Assembly (NCBI GenBank): GCA_964630265.1
Contig: CAZVRW010000069.1
Span: forward strand, 1 to 17,958
From: CAZBWP01 sp964630265
GTDB taxonomy: Bacteria > Pseudomonadota > Alphaproteobacteria > Rhodospirillales > Defluviicoccaceae
Direction of reading: 5' to 3'
Length of the DNA stretch: 17,958 nucleotides
A program made the translations under genes and the position numbers. Positions 6,327 through 14,598 of the stretch are shown here, piece by piece. The notes under the pieces were generated by a model. It saw only the letters and a list, made by a program, of their open reading frames with translations, searched no databases and was not told where the DNA came from. How positions within the stretch are numbered: position 1 is the stretch's first letter; every line of letters starts with the position of its first letter.

Positions 6327-9300
6327 TCAGCCGCTCCACCAAGCCGGGGCCACGTCGGCGATGGGCAGCACCAGCCGGCGCAGGCGCAAGAGCGGCAGCT
6401 TGGCTTGGCTCAGGTTGGCGAACACGGTGAGATCGAACACGAGCACGCTGCCGGGCGCCGGCTGGTTCAGGGCGTGCCACTCGGCGATGGCGGCGGCCAG
6501 CCGCGAGACGAAGCTCGCGGCGTTATCCGGATCGTAGTCGGTGGGCACGGTGAAGCGGAAGTCGCTGGTCATCAGGATCGGCAGGTCCGCCCGGATCGCC
6601 GTCCCGACGGTCCCGCCCTGCGGTCCGCCCGCCGCGGCGATCACGTCGAAGGCGTAGGACACCGCGAGCTTCATCAGCCGTTCGCTCTCGGCGGCGGCGT
6701 GCGGATCGTCCGAACCGGGCCCGAGCAGCACTTTCAGGAAGGCCGCCATCGCTGCCCGCAGGCCGGTGCCTGGGCTGTCCGCCACCTTGATCTCCTCGGC
6801 GCGGTCGACCAGCGGCGTCAGCACATCGGGAAACCGCACCATCGCCGTCCTGTACTGGAAGCGGCCGTTGGTTGCGCGCCCATCGCCGCCGCCGGTCGTC
6901 GCGCCCAGGGCGGCGTTGCGCGTCACCCGCATCTGCGAGACGGCGTTCTGGCGCATCAGCACGTTGCGACCGGGATAACGGAGGGCGAGGGTGCGCCACG
7001 CCTTGCCGCGCAACCCCTTCGGCAACGGATAGGTTTTTGCCGCTCCGGCCGGCGCGGTGCCGTCGCCCGCCACGCCCGGAAACGAGACCGTCGGCAAGCT
7101 TGCACCGGGGCTCGCCGCCTCGATGGTGATGTCCTTGAAGACGTCGGTCTGATTGTTGCGGATCGTGTAGCGATCGACGATCCGCGCCAGATCCTGCCGC
7201 GCGTCCGCCAGCATCGTCCGGGCGCGGGGGCGATCGAGCCAAGCCACGGCCACGTCGCGCACCAGCGCATAGGCGCGAACCACCGCAAGGCAGGCCTTGT
7301 CCAGGTCCTCCGCCGAGGCCTTGCCATCCGTCAGCCGTTCGAAGACCGGCCGCAGCTGCGGGTACTCCGCGGTGAACCGCGCCAGCCCCTCGAACAGATC
7401 CTTCGGCGCCGGCCGGCCGGGTTCCTCGGCGGCGAACATCGCGAGCCGCCCGCCGCCCGCCAGGGCGACGTCCTGCCGCTCGTTGTAGATCACCTCCAGA
7501 TCGATGCTGTCCTGGGCGACGGCGGCCTGGTCGAAGACCAACTCGTAGGTCCAGTCGAGGATGCGTCGCAGGTCGGAGGCGTGCGCGGCGTCCGGCACCA
7601 GGGTGGCCTGCGACTTCAGAACCGGGGCCTTGGGGAATTCGCGAAGGGCGACGGGAACGGCCAGCCGGCCCAGCGGGATGCGGATGCTGCCGCTGTCGCG
7701 CGTTCCATCGGCCGCGACGGGCGCGATCAACTTCAGCCAGGACGACGGCAGATAGCCGTCGATCGCGCCCGGCGAATCGGTTGTGGCGATCTCGTGCTCG
7801 ATGAAGTCGACCTCGAAGCCGAGATCGCTGACGAACAGGCTCTGCACCGTCGGGTTCGCCGCGGTGAACAGGAAGGTGAGTGGCCGCGGCGCCGGTGTCT
7901 GGTCGCCCGTCAGCGACAGCTTGGCGACGGAGAAGGCGACACCGCCCGCAGCAGCCGAGCCGTTCCCTGTGGTCTTGCCGGCGGTGACGGCACCGTAGAA
8001 CTTGGGCACGTCCCGCCAGGGGTGGGCGATGCCGACATCGATCGGCACCTGAACGATGGCGCTGACGTCATAGGCGGCCGACAGATCGACGAGGAGTCGT
8101 TCCTTGAACACCCGCTTGGCCTCGCCGAGATCGCTCAGCGCGCCGTCGAGCGTCGGCTCGAGCACCGGCGCGAGGGTCTCCGAAACGGCCTCCGCCAGGT
8201 CCGCCTTGACCTTGAGCAGGGCCGCGAAGACGTCATCGCCGGCCGGTGGATCGGGATCGTCCGGATGGGGCGGCAGTGTCGCCAGATACTTGGCGCACCC
8301 GGGCGCGTTGCGCACCAGGGCGACGGCCATGCCCGGCGCCAGCAGATCGTCGACGGCGCCGAGGACGGCGCGCCCCCAGACGTCGAGATCGACGCCGGTG
8401 AACGCCTCGTCCCGCTGCCACGCGGGGTCCCAGATCCTGCTGGACGACGCCGTCCCGGTCCCGGCCCCAGCTCCGGTCCCGGCCTTGGCGTAGTCCACCA
8501 CCGCGAACGTGCCGTCGAGCAGGCGCGGCGGGCTGGGATCGGTGCGCGGCTTCGGGCAGAGCGGCGGCGGTGCAAAGTAATCGGCAAGCGGCGTTGGCTG
8601 TTTGGCGTCCTCGTGCAGCGCGGGGGTGGCGGTGATGCCGCCCTTGCCGAGGCGGACGGCCCAGAGCGTCATGCCACGCGCCACCGCGTCCACGCCGCCC
8701 GCCTGCGCGCCCCACCGGCGGCGGCCCAGCGCCAAGCGGATCGCGCCGCCGAAGGCGTCCGCGAAGTCGGCGGCGAAGCGGCCGAGGCCGTAAGCCTCCG
8801 ACGCCGCGCCCGCCTCGCCAGCGGCGCGCCCCGATCGCGGCGGAAGCGGCGTCATGACGCTCTTCGCCTGCGGGTTCTTGGTGTCCACGTCCTCGCCCAG
8901 GTGTTCGGTGCGCGACAGGCCGACGCTGACCTCCACGGCGAACAGATTGGCCGGCTGGCCGGCGAGGGCCGGGTCGAGGGCAAGGGTGTAGAGCGCCTGC
9001 TCGCTCGGCGCCGGCAACGGCTCCGGCACCGAACCCTGTTTGAGGACATCGGTGACGAAATCCAGGGTCTGCCGAACGGCTCCGATCAGCGGTGCCTTGT
9101 CCAGAGCGTGGTCGCCGCCCGGAATCAGGCTCGTGCGCAGGGCGAGGGCGGTGCCCGCGTCGCCGTCCTGCAGGCCGTCGCTGAGCTGGTCCAGGATCAA
9201 CCGGCAGCGCGCCCACGCCGCCTTCGCCGCCTCGAGCTGTGACGGGGTGGCGGGTACCCGGCCCGCCGCCGCTGCCGCTGCCGCTTCAACCTGCGCTTCG

Positions 9301-12300
9301 GTCGCCGGGGCTGCGGGGATGAGCGAGCGCGGATCATGGGTGAACCACAGCCGCAACCGCGGCGCGCCGTCCACCTTGGCCACCGCATAGGTCACCGACC
9401 AGCCGGGCAGGCCGTCGACGCCGATCAGCCGGTCCCAATAGGCGAGCGTCCGCGGCGTTGGCATCAGCGGCTGGCCGTCGGCGGTGGTGGGCGTGGCGTC
9501 GGCAAGCCAGTTGCCGAACATGTCGCCGATGCGAAAGTCCAGGCTGAGGCGCTTGCCGACGGCCGCGTAGCGGTTCGCCGGCGGCGTCGCGCCGTCGGCG
9601 ATGAAGCGGAACACCGCCGGCGTCTGTTCGTAGCTCCACCAGGGGTCGTCGCTGACGATGGCGGCGGGATCGCGGGCCCGGCCCGCCATCGCCGCCAGTT
9701 CGTCCGGATCGGTGCTGCGGTGGGCGGGGCCGAACGGCACGCTCCATGGCGATGCGCGGAAGTCCCCGTCGGCGCTGATGCGGAACTGCATCAGGCTGTA
9801 GAGGGTCGCCACATGCGCCGCCGCCGCGTCGAGAGCATCGGCGGCGTCGGGCTCCACCGGCTTCGGTCGCAGGATCCGAAAGCCGACGCTGCCCGGCGGC
9901 ACCGTCGCGTCCCACTCGACCTGATCGGAGACCGCGTAGAGCATCGCCGCGTGTTGCTGCTTCGCGGCGTTCTCGGCATCGTCGTTTCTGGCATCGTCGC
10001 CCGCGGTCGGGGCGGGCGGCGCGCCACGCGTGACCAACGTGTTGGCGTAGTCCGGCACCGGGACCAGAGACGTCGCCGTCGCCGCGACCTTGCCGTACGT
10101 CGGCGTCGCCAGAAAGGTCGAGGCCACCGGCGCCGCGGTGAAGCGGACGAGCAGGGTGATCGCCACCGCGTCGCCGCCGGCGAACAGGTTATCCGGAAAA
10201 TCGTCCCCGTCGGTGGTCCGATAGTACAGCAGGAAGCCGCCGGAATTGACGATGCTGAGTTCCCAGATCAGCCGCAGCAGCGGACGATGCTCGGTGAACG
10301 CGGCATACTGGGGATCGTCCCGCGCCGCCGCCCCGGCCGGCATGGTCATGGCCAACATCGGCGGCGGCCCGCTCTCCGTAGACAGGTTGGTCTTGATGAT
10401 CAGCGAGTGCGCCGCGTCCATCGCCTGGGCGCGGAGGACGTCGTCGTCGCCGTTGCCGTCGAACAGGAGAGTGATGTCGGCGACGGCGTCCGTGCCCCCG
10501 ATCGTCAGCACGGCGTTCAGCAGCCGGCGGCTGGTTTCGTCGGTGCCGCCGATCTCATAGGTGTTGGCAACGATGTCGTCACTGCCGACGGGGCGCTCGC
10601 CGTCGCCCGCCGCGCCCGTGGTGGCGCGAAGCCGGCGGAGGGAGAGGGGGATCTTCAGCGCCGGGGTCAGCGGCAGGGGCTGCGGTGCGTCCTGCGCGTC
10701 CGGGCTCTTGGCGAAACGCCGGACGTCGTCGGCAGACTCGAACAGCGCGAAGCGGGCGCCGGCGGTGACGATCAGCCGCGCCATCTGCGCGGTGATGGTA
10801 ACGATCCGCTGCTCCGTCGCGGTCGTGCCGTCGGCCGCCACCTGCCGCCATGTGGTCATCTCGCGCAGCGCGAACACCTTTGGCCGCGGCGTCAGGCCGT
10901 TGAGAACCTCGAACGAGTGGACAGAGTTGTCCAGTTTCACGCTCGCCATTTGCTCGAGATAGCGGCGAGGATAGGGCGTGCGGCCGCTTGCCGCGTCGGC
11001 CGTGCCGCCGGCCGCCTTGGCCGGAACGACGATGACGCCCTTCGCGGTGGCATCGTCGGTCCATGTCGCCGTCGGATCGGGGGCGAGGGCTGCAGCGAAA
11101 GCCGTGTCGGCGCGGAGTTGCAGCGGCAGTTGCAGCCCGGACATCTGGTAAAGCGCCTCGATGCCGCCGGGGATGTCGCCGTCGAAGGATTCGGGAAGGC
11201 GCAGGCCGCTCTGCAGGAAGTAGGCCGCCTTGGCGGCGATCGCCTCGTACCAGTCGGCCAGAAGCGCCTGGAAGGTCTCGGTGATCACGCCCAGTCCCGC
11301 CGCGACCTTGGCCTTCTCGTCTTTCTCCTTGGCGGTCGCCGCCGCGAACCGGGCGCGGAAGTCCGCATCCAGATCCGGCTTGTCCTCGTCGCTCTCCTGG
11401 ATCCGCGCCAGCGCCTCGCGGCGCACCAGATCCCAGTAGTCGGTGAAGACGATCAGCGCGGTGGACTCGGGCACTTCGGCGGCGGCCATGGTTGCCAGCA
11501 CCGGCTCTTCTTCCGGTTGGCGGAAGGCGGTTGTCAGCGCTTCGAAGTACGCGGCAAGGGCCGCCGCGTAGCTCGGCGGCTTGAGCCCGGCCGTCCAGCT
11601 CATCGGGCTCCGGGTTTCGCCCCCGGCGCTGGGGTCGTCGGCGTCGGGATCGGTGACCGCATTGTTCCAGGCGATCACCACCTCCTCGAACAGCGGGAAC
11701 ATGGTGTAACCGGGGCTGTCGTCCGCCGCCAGCGCTGCCGCCGCATCGGCGGTCGCGTCCAACGTCTGCAAGCGGAACCCGTACTCGGCGAACGTCGCGA
11801 GCACCTCGGCATAGCGGCGCCGCGCCCCCGCCTTGGCCGCGCGTTGTGCCGCCGCGTGCTCGCCCAGCGCCTGGATCAGACTCGCCGCCAAGGCCGCCAG
11901 GGGCGCGTCGGCGGCGACGACGGCGGCAAGATCGGCAAAGGCGACCGCGGCCAGGCCATCGCTGACCGAGGCCGCAACCAGCGCGTCGACCAGCCGGTCA
12001 TAGTCGGCCTTGCCGGTCCCGCTCGGCTCTGGCCTCGTGCGGATGAGCAGCGAGGCGACCAGCTGCGGCGCCGGCCCCCCGTCGGCGAAGACCACGGTCA
12101 CCTGCGGCAGGAAGAACAAGGGGATGCTCGGTCGCGCCGCGGCGGTGACGCCGGCGGCCGCGATCGCCTCGTTGGCCGTACCGGCCAGTCTGTCAATCGG
12201 CCGGCGGCCGGCCGCGTCGGCGGCCAGCGTCAACGCGGCAACCATGCTGCGCGCCAGCGTCTGGAGGCGGAAGTCCAGCGGTTTGCCGTGCTGCAAGACG

Positions 12301-13751
12301 AAGGTATGGGTCAACGTCGCGTGGAAGCTGAAATGCACCCTGATGAAGGCGATTTTCAGGCTGACCGCGATGTCGACACCGGCATGCAGGGTGACCGCGA
12401 TCTGGTAGGGCGGCGGCACGAAGATGAGCGAGGCCGAGACGGTGAGGCGCACTGTCACCGAGGCGCGGATGATCTTGAAATCGACGGCCCCCTCGAGCAC
12501 GCCGATGATGCCCACCGTCGCCTCGAAGTAGAAGAAGTCCGGCTCGCCCTTGGCTGCCGCGTCCCAGGCCAGCACGCCTTCGAAGACCCCGTAGATGGAG
12601 ACCGACAGCTCCGCCGTCAGCGGCCCTTTGACGATGCGGACCCCGCGGCCGATGGTCAGCGCCAGTCCGAAGGCGACGATGGTCTGGTAGCGGCTGAGCG
12701 CCGGCACGACGTCGCCGCTGAGCTTGGCGAAATAGAAGCCGCCGCCGCCGATGAAACCGGCGGCTTGGATGATCAGCGAATTGTCGCCGAGCGGCCAGCC
12801 CAGGGCGACGCGGAAGTCGCCGTTGGTGTAGATGCTGATCTGGACGGTGGGCAGCGTGATCTGCGCCGCGCCGAGTTGCAGGTTGCGGACCTTGCTGGGC
12901 AGGGCGAAGTCGATGAAATACTCGCCGATGTCGTCGGTGATCTTCTTGTAGAGGATCTCGAAACGGAGGTCGGCGAGGACGCCCGCCTTCTCACCGAGGC
13001 TGATGTCGAGACCGTAGAGCACCGGGTCGTTGAAGATCCCGCGGAATTCCAGGGTCTTGGCGATCAGGAAATGGGTGGCGAACAGCCAGTTGGAGTTGGC
13101 GTCGTACCAGTCGCCGATGGGCGTGTCCTCGAACCCCGTCTCGGGGATTTCCATGGCCTGTTCGATGGCGTCCACGGCCGCCGCGACGCTGGTGATCTCG
13201 CTTGCGCCGGGGACCTGCAGCCGCTGGCCGAGCGCCAGGTATTTCAACTGGAACGTCGCCGTTCTCGGGGCCGGCCTCTCGAACGGCAGGGCGACGATCT
13301 GCCGCTGTCCTTGGATCTCGATGTCGGCGGCCAGATCGAATTGGCCGCCGCCATAGGCGGCGCGGATGCCGAACAGCGTCACCTTGACAACGAGGAGGTC
13401 GATCGTCCGGCCGTCGTCGCCAAAGCCCACCATCACCTCCGCCCGGCTGGGCTTGCCCTGGAAGCTCGGCGTCAGTCGCAGCACCGGGCTGACGACGCGG
13501 CCTTGGACACGTTGCGGCTCGAGCGTGAATTTCAGAATGGCATCGAACGGCGCCGGCAGGTCGAGCATCCGCTCGCTGACGCCCACCAGCTTGAGCAGGC
13601 CCTGGAGCAGCGCCTTCAGGCTCAGGTCCTCGGTGATGGCGAGTTCGAAGAAGCGGCGGGCGCCGAAGCTCACCGTCACCTCGAGACCGAGAACGTCGGT
13701 CTCTGTGAGCTGGAGCTCGCCTTCGCAGCTGATGGCGACGGAGACGGACAT
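6327..13751 (-). CDS. Giant protein of unknown function (about 2474 aa), last gene of the leftward operon
   Basis: I cannot assign a function. One uninterrupted frame encodes about 2474 aa. Residues 1-490 are almost entirely alternating hydrophobic/polar beta-type sequence (TVSFGARRFFELAITEDLSL; later SLKIAFIRVHFSFHATLTHT) and look like amphipathic sheets. About 490-870 is Ala-rich and probably helical. The middle has MSGLQLPLQL (870-879), IIKTNLST (1118-1125) and WELSIVNSGGFLLYYR (1163-1178). An Ala run lies near 1490 and a Gly-Ala-Thr linker near 1755-1767. The C-terminus mixes helices and strands and ends in SQAKLPLLRLRRLVLP and a short tail. No signal peptide, transmembrane helix or catalytic motif is evident. 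ATG 13751 (MSVSVAISCEGE) is chosen; a TTG at 13784 directly after the previous stop is an alternative. Parts recall, from memory, large conserved-hypothetical (perhaps DUF6603-like) proteins; this is unverified. Confidence 0.9.
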   Translation of the reverse strand: MSVSVAISCEGELQLTETDVLGLEVTVSFGARRFFELAITEDLSLKALLQGLLKLVGVSERMLDLPAPFDAILKFTLEPQRVQGRVVSPVLRLTPSFQGKPSRAEVMVGFGDDGRTIDLLVVKVTLFGIRAAYGGGQFDLAADIEIQGQRQIVALPFERPAPRTATFQLKYLALGQRLQVPGASEITSVAAAVDAIEQAMEIPETGFEDTPIGDWYDANSNWLFATHFLIAKTLEFRGIFNDPVLYGLDISLGEKAGVLADLRFEILYKKITDDIGEYFIDFALPSKVRNLQLGAAQITLPTVQISIYTNGDFRVALGWPLGDNSLIIQAAGFIGGGGFYFAKLSGDVVPALSRYQTIVAFGLALTIGRGVRIVKGPLTAELSVSIYGVFEGVLAWDAAAKGEPDFFYFEATVGIIGVLEGAVDFKIIRASVTVRLTVSASLIFVPPPYQIAVTLHAGVDIAVSLKIAFIRVHFSFHATLTHTFVLQHGKPLDFRLQTLARSMVAALTLAADAAGRRPIDRLAGTANEAIAAAGVTAAARPSIPLFFLPQVTVVFADGGPAPQLVASLLIRTRPEPSGTGKADYDRLVDALVAASVSDGLAAVAFADLAAVVAADAPLAALAASLIQALGEHAAAQRAAKAGARRRYAEVLATFAEYGFRLQTLDATADAAAALAADDSPGYTMFPLFEEVVIAWNNAVTDPDADDPSAGGETRSPMSWTAGLKPPSYAAALAAYFEALTTAFRQPEEEPVLATMAAAEVPESTALIVFTDYWDLVRREALARIQESDEDKPDLDADFRARFAAATAKEKDEKAKVAAGLGVITETFQALLADWYEAIAAKAAYFLQSGLRLPESFDGDIPGGIEALYQMSGLQLPLQLRADTAFAAALAPDPTATWTDDATAKGVIVVPAKAAGGTADAASGRTPYPRRYLEQMASVKLDNSVHSFEVLNGLTPRPKVFALREMTTWRQVAADGTTATEQRIVTITAQMARLIVTAGARFALFESADDVRRFAKSPDAQDAPQPLPLTPALKIPLSLRRLRATTGAAGDGERPVGSDDIVANTYEIGGTDETSRRLLNAVLTIGGTDAVADITLLFDGNGDDDVLRAQAMDAAHSLIIKTNLSTESGPPPMLAMTMPAGAAARDDPQYAAFTEHRPLLRLIWELSIVNSGGFLLYYRTTDGDDFPDNLFAGGDAVAITLLVRFTAAPVASTFLATPTYGKVAATATSLVPVPDYANTLVTRGAPPAPTAGDDARNDDAENAAKQQHAAMLYAVSDQVEWDATVPPGSVGFRILRPKPVEPDAADALDAAAAHVATLYSLMQFRISADGDFRASPWSVPFGPAHRSTDPDELAAMAGRARDPAAIVSDDPWWSYEQTPAVFRFIADGATPPANRYAAVGKRLSLDFRIGDMFGNWLADATPTTADGQPLMPTPRTLAYWDRLIGVDGLPGWSVTYAVAKVDGAPRLRLWFTHDPRSLIPAAPATEAQVEAAAAAAAGRVPATPSQLEAAKAAWARCRLILDQLSDGLQDGDAGTALALRTSLIPGGDHALDKAPLIGAVRQTLDFVTDVLKQGSVPEPLPAPSEQALYTLALDPALAGQPANLFAVEVSVGLSRTEHLGEDVDTKNPQAKSVMTPLPPRSGRAAGEAGAASEAYGLGRFAADFADAFGGAIRLALGRRRWGAQAGGVDAVARGMTLWAVRLGKGGITATPALHEDAKQPTPLADYFAPPPLCPKPRTDPSPPRLLDGTFAVVDYAKAGTGAGAGTGTASSSRIWDPAWQRDEAFTGVDLDVWGRAVLGAVDDLLAPGMAVALVRNAPGCAKYLATLPPHPDDPDPPAGDDVFAALLKVKADLAEAVSETLAPVLEPTLDGALSDLGEAKRVFKERLLVDLSAAYDVSAIVQVPIDVGIAHPWRDVPKFYGAVTAGKTTGNGSAAAGGVAFSVAKLSLTGDQTPAPRPLTFLFTAANPTVQSLFVSDLGFEVDFIEHEIATTDSPGAIDGYLPSSWLKLIAPVAADGTRDSGSIRIPLGRLAVPVALREFPKAPVLKSQATLVPDAAHASDLRRILDWTYELVFDQAAVAQDSIDLEVIYNERQDVALAGGGRLAMFAAEEPGRPAPKDLFEGLARFTAEYPQLRPVFERLTDGKASAEDLDKACLAVVRAYALVRDVAVAWLDRPRARTMLADARQDLARIVDRYTIRNNQTDVFKDITIEAASPGASLPTVSFPGVAGDGTAPAGAAKTYPLPKGLRGKAWRTLALRYPGRNVLMRQNAVSQMRVTRNAALGATTGGGDGRATNGRFQYRTAMVRFPDVLTPLVDRAEEIKVADSPGTGLRAAMAAFLKVLLGPGSDDPHAAAESERLMKLAVSYAFDVIAAAGGPQGGTVGTAIRADLPILMTSDFRFTVPTDYDPDNAASFVSRLAAAIAEWHALNQPAPGSVLVFDLTVFANLSQAKLPLLRLRRLVLPIADVAPAWWSG
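8455..8484 (-). repeat. In-frame 18-base-period repeat encoding the Gly-Ala-Thr linker
   Basis: CCGGTCCCGGCC occurs at 8455-8466 and 8473-8484. The 18-base period keeps the frame and encodes the AGTGAGAGTGT linker of the giant protein, near residues 1755-1767. It is a likely flexible joint and a slippage-prone site. Confidence 0.6.
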
Positions 13752-13785
13752 GGGCGGTGCGGCTGTCCCGGATCTACGTCGCAAG

Positions 13786-14259
13786 CTACTCTTCGCCGGT
13801 CCGGTCCACGGAAAACGCGAGGCTCTTCAGCTTGATGGCGCTGAGGGGGCCCTTGTCCATGATCGGCACCGGGGGGTCTGGATAGAAGCCGATGGCGATG
13901 GCGAAGTCGCCGCGCTTGGTGTTGAGCGCGAGTCGGGTGATGGTGAGTTCCTCCGTGAACAGCTTGGCGAACGGCAGGCCTTTGAGCTGCTCCTCGGTGG
14001 GCGGTGTCAGGGTGACACCGAACAGCTCGCCGAGTTCGGTGATGAAGACGGCGATCGACGGCACCTTGACCACCTCGCCCGGCGGCAGGCTGAACTGCAG
14101 GCCGTTGTCCTTGATCTTGGCGAGATCCGTGGCGGAGATCGGGATGGTGACCGTGCCGACGACGAATTCGGCGGCGACGCCCACCTCGGTCGTGGGACCG
14201 GCGGGGGCCGCGGCGGCCGTCGCGGCGGGTTTGGCAACTGCGGTGGATTTTTTCGCCAT
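13786..14259 (-). CDS. Small beta-rich protein of unknown function (157 aa) with Ala/Lys/Pro-rich N-terminal tail
   Basis: Function not recognised. The first 26 residues (MAKKSTAVAKPAATAAAAPA and on) are a disordered-looking basic, Ala-rich tail. The rest is beta-type sequence: VVGTVTIPISATDLAKI, then GLQFSLPPGEVVKVPS, a short helical stretch, and a C-terminal ELTITRLALNT / FAIAIGFYPDPP / IKLKSLAFSVDR strand pattern. The LPPGEVV motif (around 58-64) recurs near the C-terminus of the 1119-aa protein of the same operon, so the two may share a fold. The ATG at 14259 has an excellent AAAGGAG site 7 bases upstream, suggesting this subunit is made in quantity. It lies 62 bases after the 91-aa gene and 34 bases before the giant gene's ATG. 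There is no signal peptide or transmembrane segment. Confidence 0.85.
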   Translation of the reverse strand: MAKKSTAVAKPAATAAAAPAGPTTEVGVAAEFVVGTVTIPISATDLAKIKDNGLQFSLPPGEVVKVPSIAVFITELGELFGVTLTPPTEEQLKGLPFAKLFTEELTITRLALNTKRGDFAIAIGFYPDPPVPIMDKGPLSAIKLKSLAFSVDRTGEE

Positions 14260-14266
14260 ATCCGAA

Positions 14267-14273
14267 CTCCTTT
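14267..14273 (-). promoter_or_regulatory. Strong ribosome-binding site of the 157-aa gene
   Basis: On the minus strand this reads AAAGGAG, 7 bases before the ATG at 14259. It is clearly stronger than the sites of the flanking operon genes, so the 157-aa protein may be translated at a higher rate than the giants. Confidence 0.7.
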
Positions 14274-14321
14274 ACTCTGGTTGCCGGCGGCGCGGCCCGT
14301 GCCGGTCGCCGGGGGCATGGA

Positions 14322-14597
14322 TCACGTTTTGGGCGGCTTTCGAACGAACACCCCGAGCGTTTCGAGTTTGAACAGCGGAAACTCGGGCCAGCGCGAGGCC
14401 TGGCCGGGATTGACGTCGGCGTAGAGTTGGTAGGGGGGCTTTTCGTCGACCTTGACCGGCATGTTGTAGAACGTCACCAGCAACGGCTCGTTGCCGATCT
14501 CCTGTCGCGTCGGCAACTTCACGCCGTACGTCTTGGTGATGCAGCGCAGCAACTCCTCGACGGTCTTGCTGTCGGCGCAGGGCACCTTGTCAGCCAT
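14322..14597 (-). CDS. Small protein of unknown function (91 aa)
   Basis: Function not recognised. The N-terminal third looks helical and has two cysteines (Cys7 and Cys19: VPCADSKTVEELLRC). The rest looks like beta strands: PLLVTFYNMPVKVDEKPPYQ, then FPLFKLETLGVFVRKPPKT at the C-terminus. That ending has the same shape as IKLKSLAFSVDR in the 157-aa protein (a strand with alternating L/F residues close to the end). The ATG at 14597 follows the upstream TGA with one base between (TGA-G-ATG), and the GAGGGAAG ribosome site lies inside the previous gene, so translation is coupled to the 1119-aa protein. It has no export signal. Confidence 0.85.
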   Translation of the reverse strand: MADKVPCADSKTVEELLRCITKTYGVKLPTRQEIGNEPLLVTFYNMPVKVDEKPPYQLYADVNPGQASRWPEFPLFKLETLGVFVRKPPKT

Positions 14598-14598
14598 C

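Noticed and set aside
9336..13835. 1499-aa plus-strand frame opposite the giant gene (and a 945-aa frame at 6405-9242)
   Set aside because: Composition is dominated by Arg/Gly/Gln/His with no domain-like sequence, typical of the antisense of GC-rich coding DNA. The minus-strand products have balanced protein-like composition and good operon spacing.
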